From: Lachnospiraceae bacterium UBA4348
Lineage (GTDB): Bacteria > Bacillota > Clostridia > Lachnospirales > Lachnospiraceae
Assembly (NCBI GenBank): GCA_002394165.1
Contig: DGTA01000146.1
Coordinates: forward strand, 1,257-64,015
Length of the DNA stretch: 62,759 nt
Direction of reading: 5' to 3'
Each line of letters begins with the position of its first letter. The stretch's first letter is position 1. Positions 1 through 8,175 of this stretch are shown in pieces. Below the pieces are notes generated by a model. That model was given only the letters and a program-made list of their open reading frames with translations. It was not told the DNA's origin and made no database searches. A program made the translations under genes and the position numbers.

Positions 1-1
1 C

Positions 2-280
2 TACAACACCAGCATCACCCGCGAGACTTTTGAAGCACACTTCATCAAGACAAAGGAGAGCATCCGCTTCACCTTCAACGGCTGGGATGGCAAGAGCTAC
101 GACGGAGAAAGCAGAAACGCCAAGGTGATCCGCACCAACCTCCCGGGCTACGAAGTGGTCAGACTGATCAAGGTCGGAAAGCACCTTTGCTACATCGACG
201 AAGAGCGCCTGATCACCGAGAAGGCTACCGGCGAGAAGCACCCGGAAGCCGGCTGGCTGGTCGAAGTAGAAAGAGCATGA
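2..280 (+). CDS. Phage hypothetical protein, 3' part only
   Basis: An open frame enters from the left edge and ends at TGA 278-280, giving 92 visible residues without a start. The product is hydrophilic, rich in Lys, Glu and Arg, and ends GWLVEVERA. No motif is recognised. It is followed after 13 bases by the next small gene, preceded by GGAGG, so it belongs to the same rightward run of small genes ahead of the packaging module. The function is unknown; an early or regulatory phage protein fits its position. The coding assignment rests on the unbroken frame, codon use like its neighbours, and the tight spacing. Confidence 0.6.
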   Translation, partial: YNTSITRETFEAHFIKTKESIRFTFNGWDGKSYDGESRNAKVIRTNLPGYEVVRLIKVGKHLCYIDEERLITEKATGEKHPEAGWLVEVERA

Positions 281-293
281 GGAGGACGCAGAC

Positions 294-446
294 ATGACAG
301 AGCAGAGACGAGACATGGGGGTTGGCGAGAAGCATGACCTTCCGAGCAGGTTTTGGGAGCCACAGCCGGATGAAGAGGATCTGGAGAGGATGGAGCAGGA
401 GTACGAAGGCAGCGAGTGGGACGACGAGCCCTTACCATTTGAATGA
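294..446 (+). CDS. Small acidic phage protein
   Basis: This 50-residue ORF starts at ATG 294 with GGAGG six or seven bases upstream, and ends at TGA 444-446. The product is strongly acidic, especially in its second half (runs such as PDEEDLERMEQE and DDEPLPFE), and has no hydrophobic core long enough for a membrane segment. It lies 13 bases after the previous gene and 13 before the next, with the same GAGGA spacing pattern, so the three are probably co-transcribed. No family is recognised. Small acidic proteins in this part of phage genomes are sometimes inhibitors or antirepressors, but nothing in the sequence proves that. Confidence 0.55.
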   Translation: MTEQRRDMGVGEKHDLPSRFWEPQPDEEDLERMEQEYEGSEWDDEPLPFE

Positions 447-459
447 GGAGGACAAGCAC

Positions 460-696
460 ATGGCAAGCAGAGCAAGACTTGAGGGGATTTGCGACTACAG
501 GCTTTGGACTACCCAGGAACTGATCGAGGCTTACGCTTTCGAAGCAGGCCGAAAGGATCAAAGGAGTCGGGAAGAGACGCAGCGCCTGATCAAACGGGAA
601 CTGAAGCGCCGGTTCGACGCCACCTTAAGACTCCTGGATGATGAGCAGACCACCCAGGATCCGGCAGGAACTTACCGGTACCTGCTAAACGAATAA
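460..696 (+). CDS. Small basic phage protein
   Basis: This 78-residue protein starts at ATG 460, chosen over an upstream in-frame ATG at 322 because GAGGAGG lies just before 460 and because the longer frame would overlap the well-placed acidic gene at 294. It is helical and charged. It has a WTTQELIEAYAF segment, a basic middle (KRELKRRF) and an acidic LLDDEQTTQD tail. The family is unknown. It ends the first small-gene cluster; a weak GC hairpin with T residues follows its stop around 695-722. Confidence 0.6.
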   Translation: MASRARLEGICDYRLWTTQELIEAYAFEAGRKDQRSREETQRLIKRELKRRFDATLRLLDDEQTTQDPAGTYRYLLNE

Positions 697-851
697 AAGC
701 CCTTCCAGGGGCCTTTTGCCATGTATAAATACATACAATTTATCGTCCGGTTTTTGTTCGTTTTTTTATGTGTATATGTGTTGCTATTTATTCGGTTTAG
801 AGTGATTAATACACTTGCAAGGCAGGAAAACAACAAACGGAGGGAACCAAA

Positions 852-1019
852 ATGAAGAACACAAAAGCAACCTGGATCGTAAAAGCCTACACCGGATACA
901 AAACCGGATGGCAGGAGATTAAAAGATTTGACAACCCCGCAGACGCTGACAACTGGCTTTGCACCTACGTAAAAGAAAACGGCTACAGCATCACGGATTT
1001 CAACCTGGTAAGGAAATAA
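852..1019 (+). CDS. Small phage protein of unknown function
   Basis: This 55-residue ORF begins at ATG 852 after a GGAGGG site at 840-845 and ends at TAA 1017-1019. It is rich in aromatic residues (YTGYKTGWQEIKRF, ADNWL) and could form one small alpha-beta fold. The preceding 155 bases (697-851) are AT-rich and hold no ORF; they look like a promoter region, although no pair of -35/-10 boxes there is convincing. The next gene starts 14 bases on, so the two are probably a pair. No family is recognised. Confidence 0.55.
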   Translation: MKNTKATWIVKAYTGYKTGWQEIKRFDNPADADNWLCTYVKENGYSITDFNLVRK

Positions 1020-1033
1020 GGAGGGAAAAGGCT

Positions 1034-1309
1034 ATGACGATCAACGACGCGATGAGAACCTACAGACTGCCGAACCCCACCACCCCGGAAGACCTCGAAT
1101 GCCGCTGGAGCAAGATCCTGAACTTTGGAGACAAGGTTCTCCTTGCCGGATACTACTACAACGGAAAAGGAAAGTCCTCCTACTTTGGAGCGGTTTACGA
1201 GCACCTGGACGACGACCTTTCCTGCGAAGGCACGATCGGACTGAGAGCCGCCAGCGAGGTTGAATTTGAAGACGACGGCCACGCGATCGCCTGGGCGATG
1301 AACCAGTAA
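1034..1309 (+). CDS. Small phage protein of unknown function
   Basis: This is a 91-residue protein. ATG 1034 was chosen because GGAGGG lies at 1020-1025; the longer in-frame extension upstream overlaps the preceding gene and has no ribosome site. The middle has LAGYYYNGKGKSSYFGAVYEHLDDD and the end is acidic (EVEFEDDGHAIAWAMNQ). A terminator follows at 1332-1360. It closes the pre-packaging cluster. Many siphoviruses carry an HNH endonuclease just before the small terminase; this protein has no HNH motif, and no HNH gene is visible in the window. Confidence 0.55.
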   Translation: MTINDAMRTYRLPNPTTPEDLECRWSKILNFGDKVLLAGYYYNGKGKSSYFGAVYEHLDDDLSCEGTIGLRAASEVEFEDDGHAIAWAMNQ

Positions 1310-1331
1310 GGATTTAACTAAGATGACTGAG

Positions 1332-1360
1332 AGGATCGCTAAACTGGCGGTCCTTTTTTT
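1332..1360 (+). terminator. Intrinsic terminator before the packaging module
   Basis: AGGATCGC and GCGGTCCT pair as an 8-bp stem with one G-U pair and a TAAACTG loop, followed by a run of T. It separates the small-gene cluster from the small terminase gene. Confidence 0.65.
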
Positions 1361-1387
1361 ATGCCATAAGGAAAGGAGGCGATACCT

Positions 1388-1864
1388 ATGGCGATCAAAG
1401 GCCGGAAACCGAAACCGACGGGATTAAAAGTCCTGGAGGGGAACCCCGGAAAAAGAAAACTAAACCTGAATGAACCGCAGGTATCACAAAAGAAACCTCC
1501 CGCGTGTCCTGACTGGCTGGAGGAGGAAGCGAAGGCTGAATGGAAGCGTCTGGCCAAGAACCTGTATGAAATGGGCCTTTTAACGGATCTGGACGTGGCT
1601 GCTTTTGCTTCCTACTGCCAGGCCTATGCCAGGTGGAAAGAAGCGGAGGAATTTATTACAAAGCACGGATCCATTGTTAAGACCAAGACCGGATACTGGC
1701 AGCAAGTTCCGCAGGTATCCATCGCCCATTCCAACCAGAAGATCATGATGCAGGCCGCTGCAGAGTTTGGCCTGACGCCTTCTGCCAGGAGCCGGATGAT
1801 CGCAGGGGATGCCAAAGAAGCCCAGATGGATGAGATGGAATATATCCTGATGGGAGGCGCCTGA
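1388..1864 (+). CDS. terS: Phage terminase small subunit, P27 family
   Basis: The 158-residue product recognises phage DNA for packaging and hands it to the large subunit. It shows the P27-family pattern: a basic N-terminus with GRKPKPTGLKVLEGNPGKR, then the Pro-rich PPACPDWLEEEAKAEWKRL segment and a helical core with DLDVAAFASYC. The length is normal for the family. GGAGG at 1376-1380 places the start at 1388. Its TGA overlaps the ATG of the large subunit by one base (TGATG), so translation is probably coupled. It is the first gene of the late operon; the terminator upstream implies a nearby late promoter, which was not identified. Confidence 0.93.
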   Translation: MAIKGRKPKPTGLKVLEGNPGKRKLNLNEPQVSQKKPPACPDWLEEEAKAEWKRLAKNLYEMGLLTDLDVAAFASYCQAYARWKEAEEFITKHGSIVKTKTGYWQQVPQVSIAHSNQKIMMQAAAEFGLTPSARSRMIAGDAKEAQMDEMEYILMGGA

Positions 1865-3408
1865 TGTTTGATGAGGCAAAAGCAAAGCGGGCGATCACCT
1901 TTATTGAGAACCTAAAGCACACAAAGGGCCGGTGGCACGGTGAGCCGTTCAAATTGCTGCCTTGGCAGGAAGAACTTGTATCCACCCTCTTTGGTACCGT
2001 CAAAGAAAACGGATACCGGCAATATAACACCTGCTACTGTGAAGTGCCCAAAAAAAATGGGAAGAGCGCTCTGGCCGCCGGGATAGCCCTGTATCTTACC
2101 TGTGGTGACGGGGAATGGGCGGCTGAAGTATACGGCTGTGCTTCTGATCGTCAGCAAGCATCGATTGTTTTCGATGTGGCGGTTGACATGGTGGATCAGT
2201 GTCCGGCCCTAAAGAAGAGGATCAAACCGATTCTTTCGGTGAAAAGACTCGTGTATTTGCCGACTAATTCCTATTATCAGGTGCTGTCTGCAGAAGCCTA
2301 TACAAAGCATGGTCTCAACTGCCACGGGGTCGTCTACGATGAATTGCATTCGACGCCTAGTAGGGAATTATTCGATGTAATGACCAAGGGATCAGGGGAT
2401 GCGAGAACACAGCCCCTTTTCTTTTTGATCACTACGGCCGGTTCGGATAGGGGATCAGTCTGCTACGAACAGCACGTAAAAGCCAAGTCACTCCTCGAAG
2501 GCCGACTGGTAGATCCGACATATTATCCCGTGATTTACGGGATCCCGGAAGACGCGGATTGGGGCGATGAGAAAAACTGGTATTTGGCCAATCCTTCACT
2601 GGATCACACGATCACACTTGATAAGGTTAAGGCAGCTTATCAGTCGGCGAAAGAAAACCCTGTGGAGGAGAACTTGTTCAGGCAGCTTCGCCTTAATCAA
2701 TGGACGAAACAAGATGTGCGCTGGATGCCTATGGATAAATGGGATGCGTGCGCTTTTGACGTAGATCCGGAGGATCTTATCGGCCGGGAGTGCTATGGAG
2801 GATTGGATCTTTCCTCCACTTCTGACCTAACAGCTTTTGTTCTGGTCTTTCCACCCAGAACGGAAGAGGAGAAATACATCATCCTTCCCTATTGCTGGAT
2901 CCCGGAAGACAACATGCGGATCCGTATCCGACGGGACCATGTTCCGTATGATGCTTGGGAGAAAACCGGTGATCTTCTAACGACGGAAGGGAATGTCATC
3001 CACTATGGTTTTATTGAGGAGTTTATTGAAAAACTTGGAGAAAAGTATCACATCCTGGAGATTGCTTTTGACCGGTGGGGAGCTACCCAGATGGTTCAGG
3101 ACTTAGAGGGGATGGGATTTAAAGTGGTTCCCTTTGGCCAAGGGTACAAAGATATGTCCCCGCCAACAAAAGAACTGATGAAACTGGTGCTGGAAAAACG
3201 GATCGCACACGGAGGGCATCCTGTCCTTCGCTGGTGCATGGACAACGTGTATGTCCGGAAAGATCCGGCCGGCAACATCAAGATGGATAAAGAGAAAAGC
3301 ACGGAGAAAATTGACGTGGCGGTGGCCAGCGTGATGGCGCTTGACCGGGCCATAAGAAATGAGACGAGAGGCAGCGTTTATGATGAGCGCGGCCTTTTAG
3401 TTTTTTAA
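1864..3408 (+). CDS. terL: Phage terminase large subunit
   Basis: This is the ATP-driven DNA packaging motor and headful or cos nuclease, 514 residues. The Walker A-like motif VPKKNGKS is at residues 61-68, the Walker B/catalytic acid VVYDE at about 156-160, and a coupling motif ITTAGS at 189-194. The C-terminal RNase H-like nuclease begins with GGLDLSSTSD (Asp315), has DRWGA further on, and ends near KIDVAVASVMALD. Order and length match HK97-type Terminase_1 proteins. It acts with the small subunit upstream and the portal that starts ten bases downstream. No motif appears lost, so the protein should be functional. Confidence 0.96.
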   Translation: MFDEAKAKRAITFIENLKHTKGRWHGEPFKLLPWQEELVSTLFGTVKENGYRQYNTCYCEVPKKNGKSALAAGIALYLTCGDGEWAAEVYGCASDRQQASIVFDVAVDMVDQCPALKKRIKPILSVKRLVYLPTNSYYQVLSAEAYTKHGLNCHGVVYDELHSTPSRELFDVMTKGSGDARTQPLFFLITTAGSDRGSVCYEQHVKAKSLLEGRLVDPTYYPVIYGIPEDADWGDEKNWYLANPSLDHTITLDKVKAAYQSAKENPVEENLFRQLRLNQWTKQDVRWMPMDKWDACAFDVDPEDLIGRECYGGLDLSSTSDLTAFVLVFPPRTEEEKYIILPYCWIPEDNMRIRIRRDHVPYDAWEKTGDLLTTEGNVIHYGFIEEFIEKLGEKYHILEIAFDRWGATQMVQDLEGMGFKVVPFGQGYKDMSPPTKELMKLVLEKRIAHGGHPVLRWCMDNVYVRKDPAGNIKMDKEKSTEKIDVAVASVMALDRAIRNETRGSVYDERGLLVF

Positions 3409-3417
3409 GGAGGAAAA

Positions 3418-4701
3418 ATGGGATTACTCAAATGGTTGGGACTAAGTCCGAGGGATGCTCCGAAGGCGCCGGACATTCGAGATGATGTCCGCGACTCGGG
3501 CCAGACCTTTGTCTTTGGCAGGGCTGACTCGGGAGAAAAGGTCGATGAAAAGAGCGCTATGCAGATCGCAGCGGTGTACGCCTGTGTAAGGTTACTAGCT
3601 GAAACAGTGGCAGGCCTTCCCCTGCAGCTTTTTAAGTTTACGAGTGAGAGGGAAAACGGAAAGGAAAAGGCCAGGGAGCATCCGCTCTATAAGATCCTTT
3701 ACCGGCAGCCAAATCCGGAGATGACGTCCTTTACCTTCCGCGAAACGATGATGACGCACCTGCTCCTTTGGGGTAATGCCTACGCTCAGGTGATCCGGGA
3801 TGGAAAGAATAACGTCTTGGGCCTGTATCCGCTTCAGCCGGATCTGGTGGAGGTGGACCGAAACGAGCAAGGACAGATTTATTACATCTACCACGCCTAT
3901 ACCGATGAGGTGCCGGGGAAGAATAACAAGGATATCTTCCTTCGGTATGACGAGGTATTCCATGTGCCGGGCCTGGGCTTTAACGGACTGGTCGGGTTTT
4001 CTCCGATCGCCATGATGAAGAACGCCCTGGGAGCGACGCTTGCCGTTGAAAAGTACGGTAGCTCTTTCTTTAAAAACGGAGCGCAGCCATCCGGTGTGCT
4101 GGAGCATCCGGGGGTACTCAAAGATCCGTCCAAAATCAGGGAAAATTGGATGAATGTGTATGGCGGAGCCAATAATGCTCACAAGATTGCGGTGTTGGAG
4201 GAGGGGATGAGCTATAAGGCGATCTCCCTGCCTCCGGAGGATTCTCAGTTTCTTTCCACCAGGCAATTTAGTGTGCAGGAGATTTGCCGGATCTTCAGGG
4301 TCCCGCCTCACCTGGTTCAGGACTTAGAGCACGCCACTTTCTCGAACATCGAGCATCAGGCGATTGATTATCTTTGTTACTCCGTAGGGCCGTGGCTTAC
4401 CCGGATTGAGCAGGCGATTGTCAAGGATCTTCTTCTGGAGCCGGAGCAGGAGATCTATTTCCCGAAGTTCAACGTGGACGGTCTGCTTCGGGGTGATTAC
4501 CTTAGCCGGATGAGCGGATACGCGACCGGTATCAGTAACGGCTTCTTATCGCCCAATGACGTAAGACGGCTGGAAAACATGGATCTGATTGATCCGGAAA
4601 AGGGCGGAGATGACTTTTACTTGAACGGCGGCTACGTGAAACTGGAGGATGCAGGCAGATATGCGCACGAGACGATCGTGCCGGAAAGTGAGGAAAAATG
4701 A
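3418..4701 (+). CDS. Phage portal protein, HK97 family
   Basis: The 427-residue portal forms the dodecameric ring at the special capsid vertex through which DNA enters and leaves. The family pattern is clear: AVYACVRLLAETVAGLPLQLF near residues 45-65, then HPLYKILYRQPNPEMTSF, LLLWGNAY, and FSVQEICRIFRVPPHLVQD around 290. AAGGAGG sits five bases before ATG 3418. Its TGA overlaps the protease ATG (ATGA), the usual arrangement for portal and maturation protease. The length is typical for the family. Confidence 0.95.
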   Translation: MGLLKWLGLSPRDAPKAPDIRDDVRDSGQTFVFGRADSGEKVDEKSAMQIAAVYACVRLLAETVAGLPLQLFKFTSERENGKEKAREHPLYKILYRQPNPEMTSFTFRETMMTHLLLWGNAYAQVIRDGKNNVLGLYPLQPDLVEVDRNEQGQIYYIYHAYTDEVPGKNNKDIFLRYDEVFHVPGLGFNGLVGFSPIAMMKNALGATLAVEKYGSSFFKNGAQPSGVLEHPGVLKDPSKIRENWMNVYGGANNAHKIAVLEEGMSYKAISLPPEDSQFLSTRQFSVQEICRIFRVPPHLVQDLEHATFSNIEHQAIDYLCYSVGPWLTRIEQAIVKDLLLEPEQEIYFPKFNVDGLLRGDYLSRMSGYATGISNGFLSPNDVRRLENMDLIDPEKGGDDFYLNGGYVKLEDAGRYAHETIVPESEEK

Positions 4702-5483
4702 AGAAATTTTGGAACTGGATAAGGGATGAAACAGACGGGAGAGTGCTTCGCCTGGAAGGGCCGATCGATGAGGAGTCGTTTTGGGGAGATGAGATTACTC
4801 CGGCCGCTTTCCGATCGGAACTTGAATCGGACGAAGGGGATATCACCGTCTGGATTAATTCCCCTGGAGGGAACGTTTTCGCAGCGGCTGAGATTTATAC
4901 GATGCTTCGTGATTATCCCGGCGCTGTGACCGTAAGGATCGCTTCCATTGCAGCTTCGGCCGCTTCCGTGGTAGCGATGGCGGGAGATCGGGTAGAGATG
5001 TCACCCACAGCGCTTTTAATGATCCACGATCCGTCTACGATCGCCATGGGGAATACGAAGGATATGGAGCGGGCGATCGATACGCTTAATGAGGTCAAAG
5101 AAGCGATCATCAATGCGTATGCGGCTAAGACCGGTCTTCGCCATAACAAGATCGCGGATCTGATGAGCAATGAAACCTGGATGAATGCCAAAAAGGCCGT
5201 AGAACTTGGCTTTGCAGACGTGGTGCTCTATGAAGGGAAGGCCGAGGCGGAGGAAACAGAAGCGGATGATGAAAAGGAGCTGGAGGTGGAAGATCGGCTC
5301 TATTCAACAAAGAGGATGTGCCTTACCATTTTAAACCGGCTTTGTGAAAATAAGCCGCCTTCCGTAGAGGAACCTGATAAGAGAGAGAAGCCTGATCCAA
5401 TCCGGATCGGCCTGGATGGAAGAACTGAAGACGGGGCCATGCCCTACGAGATACTTAAAGATAAGCTGGAATGCCTTAGATAG
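4698..5483 (+). CDS. Head maturation protease, ClpP-like
   Basis: This 261-residue serine protease cleaves the capsid scaffold (delta) domain during head maturation. The ClpP fold is visible: INSPGGNVFAAAEIYTML, then the nucleophile segment IAASAASVVAMAGD, then the His of LLMIHDPST, then a helical segment ending ELGFADVVLYEGKAE. The last 80 residues or so are acidic and then Lys-rich and lack the protease fold; they may bind the capsid or act as a self-cleaved tail. The start overlaps the portal stop by four bases. The capsid gene follows. Confidence 0.93.
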   Translation: MKKFWNWIRDETDGRVLRLEGPIDEESFWGDEITPAAFRSELESDEGDITVWINSPGGNVFAAAEIYTMLRDYPGAVTVRIASIAASAASVVAMAGDRVEMSPTALLMIHDPSTIAMGNTKDMERAIDTLNEVKEAIINAYAAKTGLRHNKIADLMSNETWMNAKKAVELGFADVVLYEGKAEAEETEADDEKELEVEDRLYSTKRMCLTILNRLCENKPPSVEEPDKREKPDPIRIGLDGRTEDGAMPYEILKDKLECLR

Positions 5484-5499
5484 GGTTCCGGCTTTTTTT
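5465..5499 (+). terminator. Terminator-like hairpin between protease and capsid genes
   Basis: GCTGGAATGCC and GGGTTCCGGC pair with one bulge around a short loop and are followed by seven T. The hairpin overlaps the protease stop codon. Inside a late operon it may act as a partial terminator, an mRNA processing or stabilising element, or an accident. Confidence 0.45.
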
Positions 5500-5516
5500 A
5501 TTGGGAGGAAATGACT

Positions 5517-6776
5517 ATGACGACTATTATGGAACTTCGCAATAAGCGAAACGCCCTGTGGGAACAGACGAAAGAGTTTCTGGAAAAGAACAGGGATGAA
5601 AGCGGCCTGGTAAAAGCCGACGCCGTTGAGCAGTACAACAAAATGGCATCCGACGTCCGCGCTTTTGGAGATGAAATCAAGCGCCTGGAAGAGCAGATGG
5701 AAATGGATGCGAGGCTCTCCAAAGCCACCTCGATGCCGGTTCATGCCGATCCGAAGGCGGAGCCGAAGAAAACGCCGGTCAGACCGACGGCAACCGAGGA
5801 GTATTCGAAGGCCTTCTGGGATATGATGCGCGGGGATAGCAGCCTGGAAGTAAGGGATGCCCTTTCGGTAGGCGTTGACCAGAACGGCGGCTATACCGTT
5901 CCCGATGAATTCCATCGTCAGCTTATCCAGGGGCTGGAAGAGAATAACATCTTTAGAAGGCTGGCTCGAACGATTACCACGCAGTCCGGCACCAGGACCA
6001 TTCCGATCGCGATGGATACAGGGTCGGCTTCCTGGATCGAGGAAGGCGCGGCTATTCAGGAATCGGATCTGTCCTTCTCGGTAGAGACGCTCTCCGCCTA
6101 TAAGCTTGGCTGCATGATCAAGGTCAGCAATGAGCTTTTGCATGATTCTGCCTTTGATATCGCAGGGTATATTGCACAGCGCTTTGGGGTGCGCTTTGGT
6201 AATGCGGAGGAGGATGCCTTTATCAACGGCACCGGTCCGTCCACCAATCCGCAGACGACTCCGAGTATGCCCACGGGTATCCTTAACAGTGTGACGCCTT
6301 CGGCAGGGAACACCACGGCCAATGCCCAGACGGTGCATTTTGATAACATCTTCAAGCTTTACTATAGCCTGAAGAGCCCGTATCGGAGCAAGGCTGCGTT
6401 CCTTTGTAATGAGACGCTCCTTCTGCAGCTGATGCTGATCAAGGATAAAAACGACAACTACATCTGGAAGCCGAGCCTGGATATCGCTAAGCCCGACACC
6501 ATCCTGGGTCGTCCTATCCATACCAGCAGCTTCATGCCTGCGATCACAGGCAATGCGACGCAGGATAAGAACAAGAAGGTACTGCTTTTTGGTGATTTCA
6601 ATTACTACTGGATTGCCGACCGCACCAGCAGGACCTTCAAACGTCTCAATGAGCTGTATGCGGTCACCGACCAGGTAGGTTTTATCGGCACCCAGAGGGT
6701 GGATGGTAAGCTCATCCTTCCGGAGGCGATGCAGGTCATGGCCCTTGGAAGCGGAACGGCAAGTTCCGGCTCATAA
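5517..6776 (+). CDS. Major capsid protein, HK97 fold
   Basis: The major head subunit is 419 residues from ATG 5517. This start is preferred over ATG 5511 because GGGAGG ends only two bases before 5511 but eight before 5517. Residues 1-105 or so form a charged coiled coil (LRNKRNALWEQTKEF) and a KKTPVRPT linker. That is the delta scaffold region normally removed by the upstream protease. The mature part begins around ALSVGVDQNGGYTVPDEF, a signature of HK97-type capsids, and includes SNELLHDSAFD, GTGPSTNPQT and the late VDGKLILPEAMQVM strand. The length is standard for the family. Confidence 0.95.
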   Translation: MTTIMELRNKRNALWEQTKEFLEKNRDESGLVKADAVEQYNKMASDVRAFGDEIKRLEEQMEMDARLSKATSMPVHADPKAEPKKTPVRPTATEEYSKAFWDMMRGDSSLEVRDALSVGVDQNGGYTVPDEFHRQLIQGLEENNIFRRLARTITTQSGTRTIPIAMDTGSASWIEEGAAIQESDLSFSVETLSAYKLGCMIKVSNELLHDSAFDIAGYIAQRFGVRFGNAEEDAFINGTGPSTNPQTTPSMPTGILNSVTPSAGNTTANAQTVHFDNIFKLYYSLKSPYRSKAAFLCNETLLLQLMLIKDKNDNYIWKPSLDIAKPDTILGRPIHTSSFMPAITGNATQDKNKKVLLFGDFNYYWIADRTSRTFKRLNELYAVTDQVGFIGTQRVDGKLILPEAMQVMALGSGTASSGS

Positions 6777-6792
6777 GAAGGGAAGATGAGAA

Positions 6793-7068
6793 ATGACCGT
6801 AACACTTGAAGAGGCAAAGCTGTATCTGAGAGTCGATTCGGACGAGGAGGATGATCTTATCCAGGGGCTGATTAACACAGCCACCGACCTGGTTAAGGAT
6901 ATCTCCAGGCTTTCTAATGAGGAATTTGACCAGGAGAGTGCTACGGTCCGGATCGCCATTTTGTATGCGGTGGCGTACCTTTATGAGAACCGGGAGAACG
7001 CAGCTTATAAAGCACTGACTTTGACGCTGCGTTCTCTTTTATTTGGCCTTCGAAAGGTCGTGTTTTAA
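6793..7068 (+). CDS. Head-tail connector protein, gp6-like
   Basis: The 91-residue product matches the small all-helical head-tail connector family (HK97 gp6 / YqbG type). It has VTLEEAKLYLRVDSDEEDDLIQGLI at the N-terminus, a middle helix with ATDLVKDIS, and a C-terminal helix with AILYAVAYLYENRENA. In this family, rings of the protein sit under the portal and start the neck. It lies 16 bases after the capsid gene and 11 before the next joining protein. The call rests on the sequence pattern plus the fixed gene order. Confidence 0.85.
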   Translation: MTVTLEEAKLYLRVDSDEEDDLIQGLINTATDLVKDISRLSNEEFDQESATVRIAILYAVAYLYENRENAAYKALTLTLRSLLFGLRKVVF

Positions 7069-7079
7069 GAGGGGCATGG

Positions 7080-7412
7080 ATGAATATAGGGAAATTAAAG
7101 AAACGGATCCGGATCCTGAAACTGGAGGAGGGCGGGGTTGATGAGGAAGGATTTGATTTAGGGGAGACGTGGAGGCAGATCTGGTCATGCTGGGCACAGG
7201 TCTCCGAAACAAGCGGAACAGAGCTTATTAAATCCGGCGCTGAGTTTTCTAAGACGAAGAAGCGCTTTCTCATCCGGCATACGAATGTCTCCATCGATAC
7301 CGATATGGTGGTCGAGTATGCCGGGGAGACATACCCCATCGTGCTCGTCAATACCTATGGCGATAACCATAAGTTTACAGAGATTTGGACCGAAAGGAGT
7401 GAATTGGTCTGA
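7080..7412 (+). CDS. Head closure (head-tail adaptor) protein
   Basis: This 110-residue protein begins MNIGKLKKRIRILK and has the pattern of SPP1 gp16-type head closure proteins, including WAQVSETSGTE and a C-terminal strand WTERSEL. These small beta proteins plug the connector after DNA packaging. GAGGGG precedes ATG 7080 by five bases. The stop overlaps the next ATG by one base (TGATG), indicating coupled translation. Order and size agree with other HK97-type prophages of Firmicutes. Confidence 0.85.
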   Translation: MNIGKLKKRIRILKLEEGGVDEEGFDLGETWRQIWSCWAQVSETSGTELIKSGAEFSKTKKRFLIRHTNVSIDTDMVVEYAGETYPIVLVNTYGDNHKFTEIWTERSELV

Positions 7413-7825
7413 TGGGAATGAAGATCACAGGGTTTGATCAGCTGGAGGCGCTGTTTGAGAAGGGAAAAAGGATCGACCAGATCGCCAAGAGGGCAGTCGA
7501 TCAGGCTGCGCCATTATTGGAGAGCTCTTTAAGCTCAAAGATAGCCGGTGCGGCCAGCCGAGGCTATGCTTCCGGAGAACTTGCCGGAAGCATCGGATCT
7601 TTAAAGGCCCGGAAAAACGAGAGGGGTGTGTTTGCCGTGGTTGGACCGAAAGGCACGGACTCTAAAGGCGTTCGAAACGCTGAAAAGCTCGCCTACCTGG
7701 AATATGGCACCAGCCGGGGACAGGCAGCCCATCCGGTACGGGCAAGCGCAGCGGCGGTAGTGGAAGGCTCGGTGAAACAAACCATGCAGGAAGTATTGTT
7801 TGAGGAACTGGGGGTGAAGGGATGA
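7412..7825 (+). CDS. HK97 gp10-type tail completion protein
   Basis: The 137-residue product begins with MKITGFDQLEALFEK and continues through a long helix, with ARKNERGVFAVVGPKG in the middle and AYLEYGTSRGQAAHPVRASA later. The last segment is diagnostic: a YLEYGT..QPAHP-like motif is shared by gp10 proteins. They join the tail tube to the neck. The stop overlaps the next start by four bases (ATGA). Confidence 0.88.
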   Translation: MGMKITGFDQLEALFEKGKRIDQIAKRAVDQAAPLLESSLSSKIAGAASRGYASGELAGSIGSLKARKNERGVFAVVGPKGTDSKGVRNAEKLAYLEYGTSRGQAAHPVRASAAAVVEGSVKQTMQEVLFEELGVKG

Positions 7826-8172
7826 GCGCACTGGAGGCTGTCCTTATTGCCCTGTCACACTTTCCCTACCCGAAAGTGCCAAGGCGCTATGAAGGAAACG
7901 AGAAGAAATATTTCACTTATAACTACGCTTCGGATCACGGAGCGGACTTTGGAGATGATGAACCCGGATGCAATGAAGTTACCATCCAGGTTCATTTTTT
8001 TCTGCCTCTGAAAGAGAACTTCCAAAAGGAAAAGAATAGGATCCGCTATCAGCTTTTCCTGGCCGGGTTTACCTGGCCGGAGGTGGTCGTTTTGGAGGAG
8101 AATGACACATTAACGCGCCACATCGTTTTTGAGTGTGGCTATGTAGAGACGGTTTACAAAGAGGAGGAGTAA
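7822..8172 (+). CDS. Tail terminator-like protein
   Basis: This 116-residue protein is placed between the gp10-type protein and the tail tube, where siphoviruses carry the tail terminator (lambda gpU-like). It has FPYPKVPRRYEGNEKKYFTYNY, an acidic loop and a strand-rich core with VTIQVHFFLP, then a C-terminal strand RHIVFECGYVETV. The pattern resembles clostridial tail completion proteins. The assignment comes mainly from position and predicted alpha-beta composition; sequence identity to characterised terminators is low. Confidence 0.75.
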   Translation: MSALEAVLIALSHFPYPKVPRRYEGNEKKYFTYNYASDHGADFGDDEPGCNEVTIQVHFFLPLKENFQKEKNRIRYQLFLAGFTWPEVVVLEENDTLTRHIVFECGYVETVYKEEE

Positions 8173-8175
8173 TAC

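Noticed and set aside
697..851. Phage early promoter or origin in the AT-rich gap
   Set aside because: No -35/-10 pair with normal spacing and no iterated sequences were found.
5331..6521. Minus-strand ORF of 396 codons
   Set aside because: It lies opposite the protease and capsid genes, whose families are certain, and it has no coherent motif.
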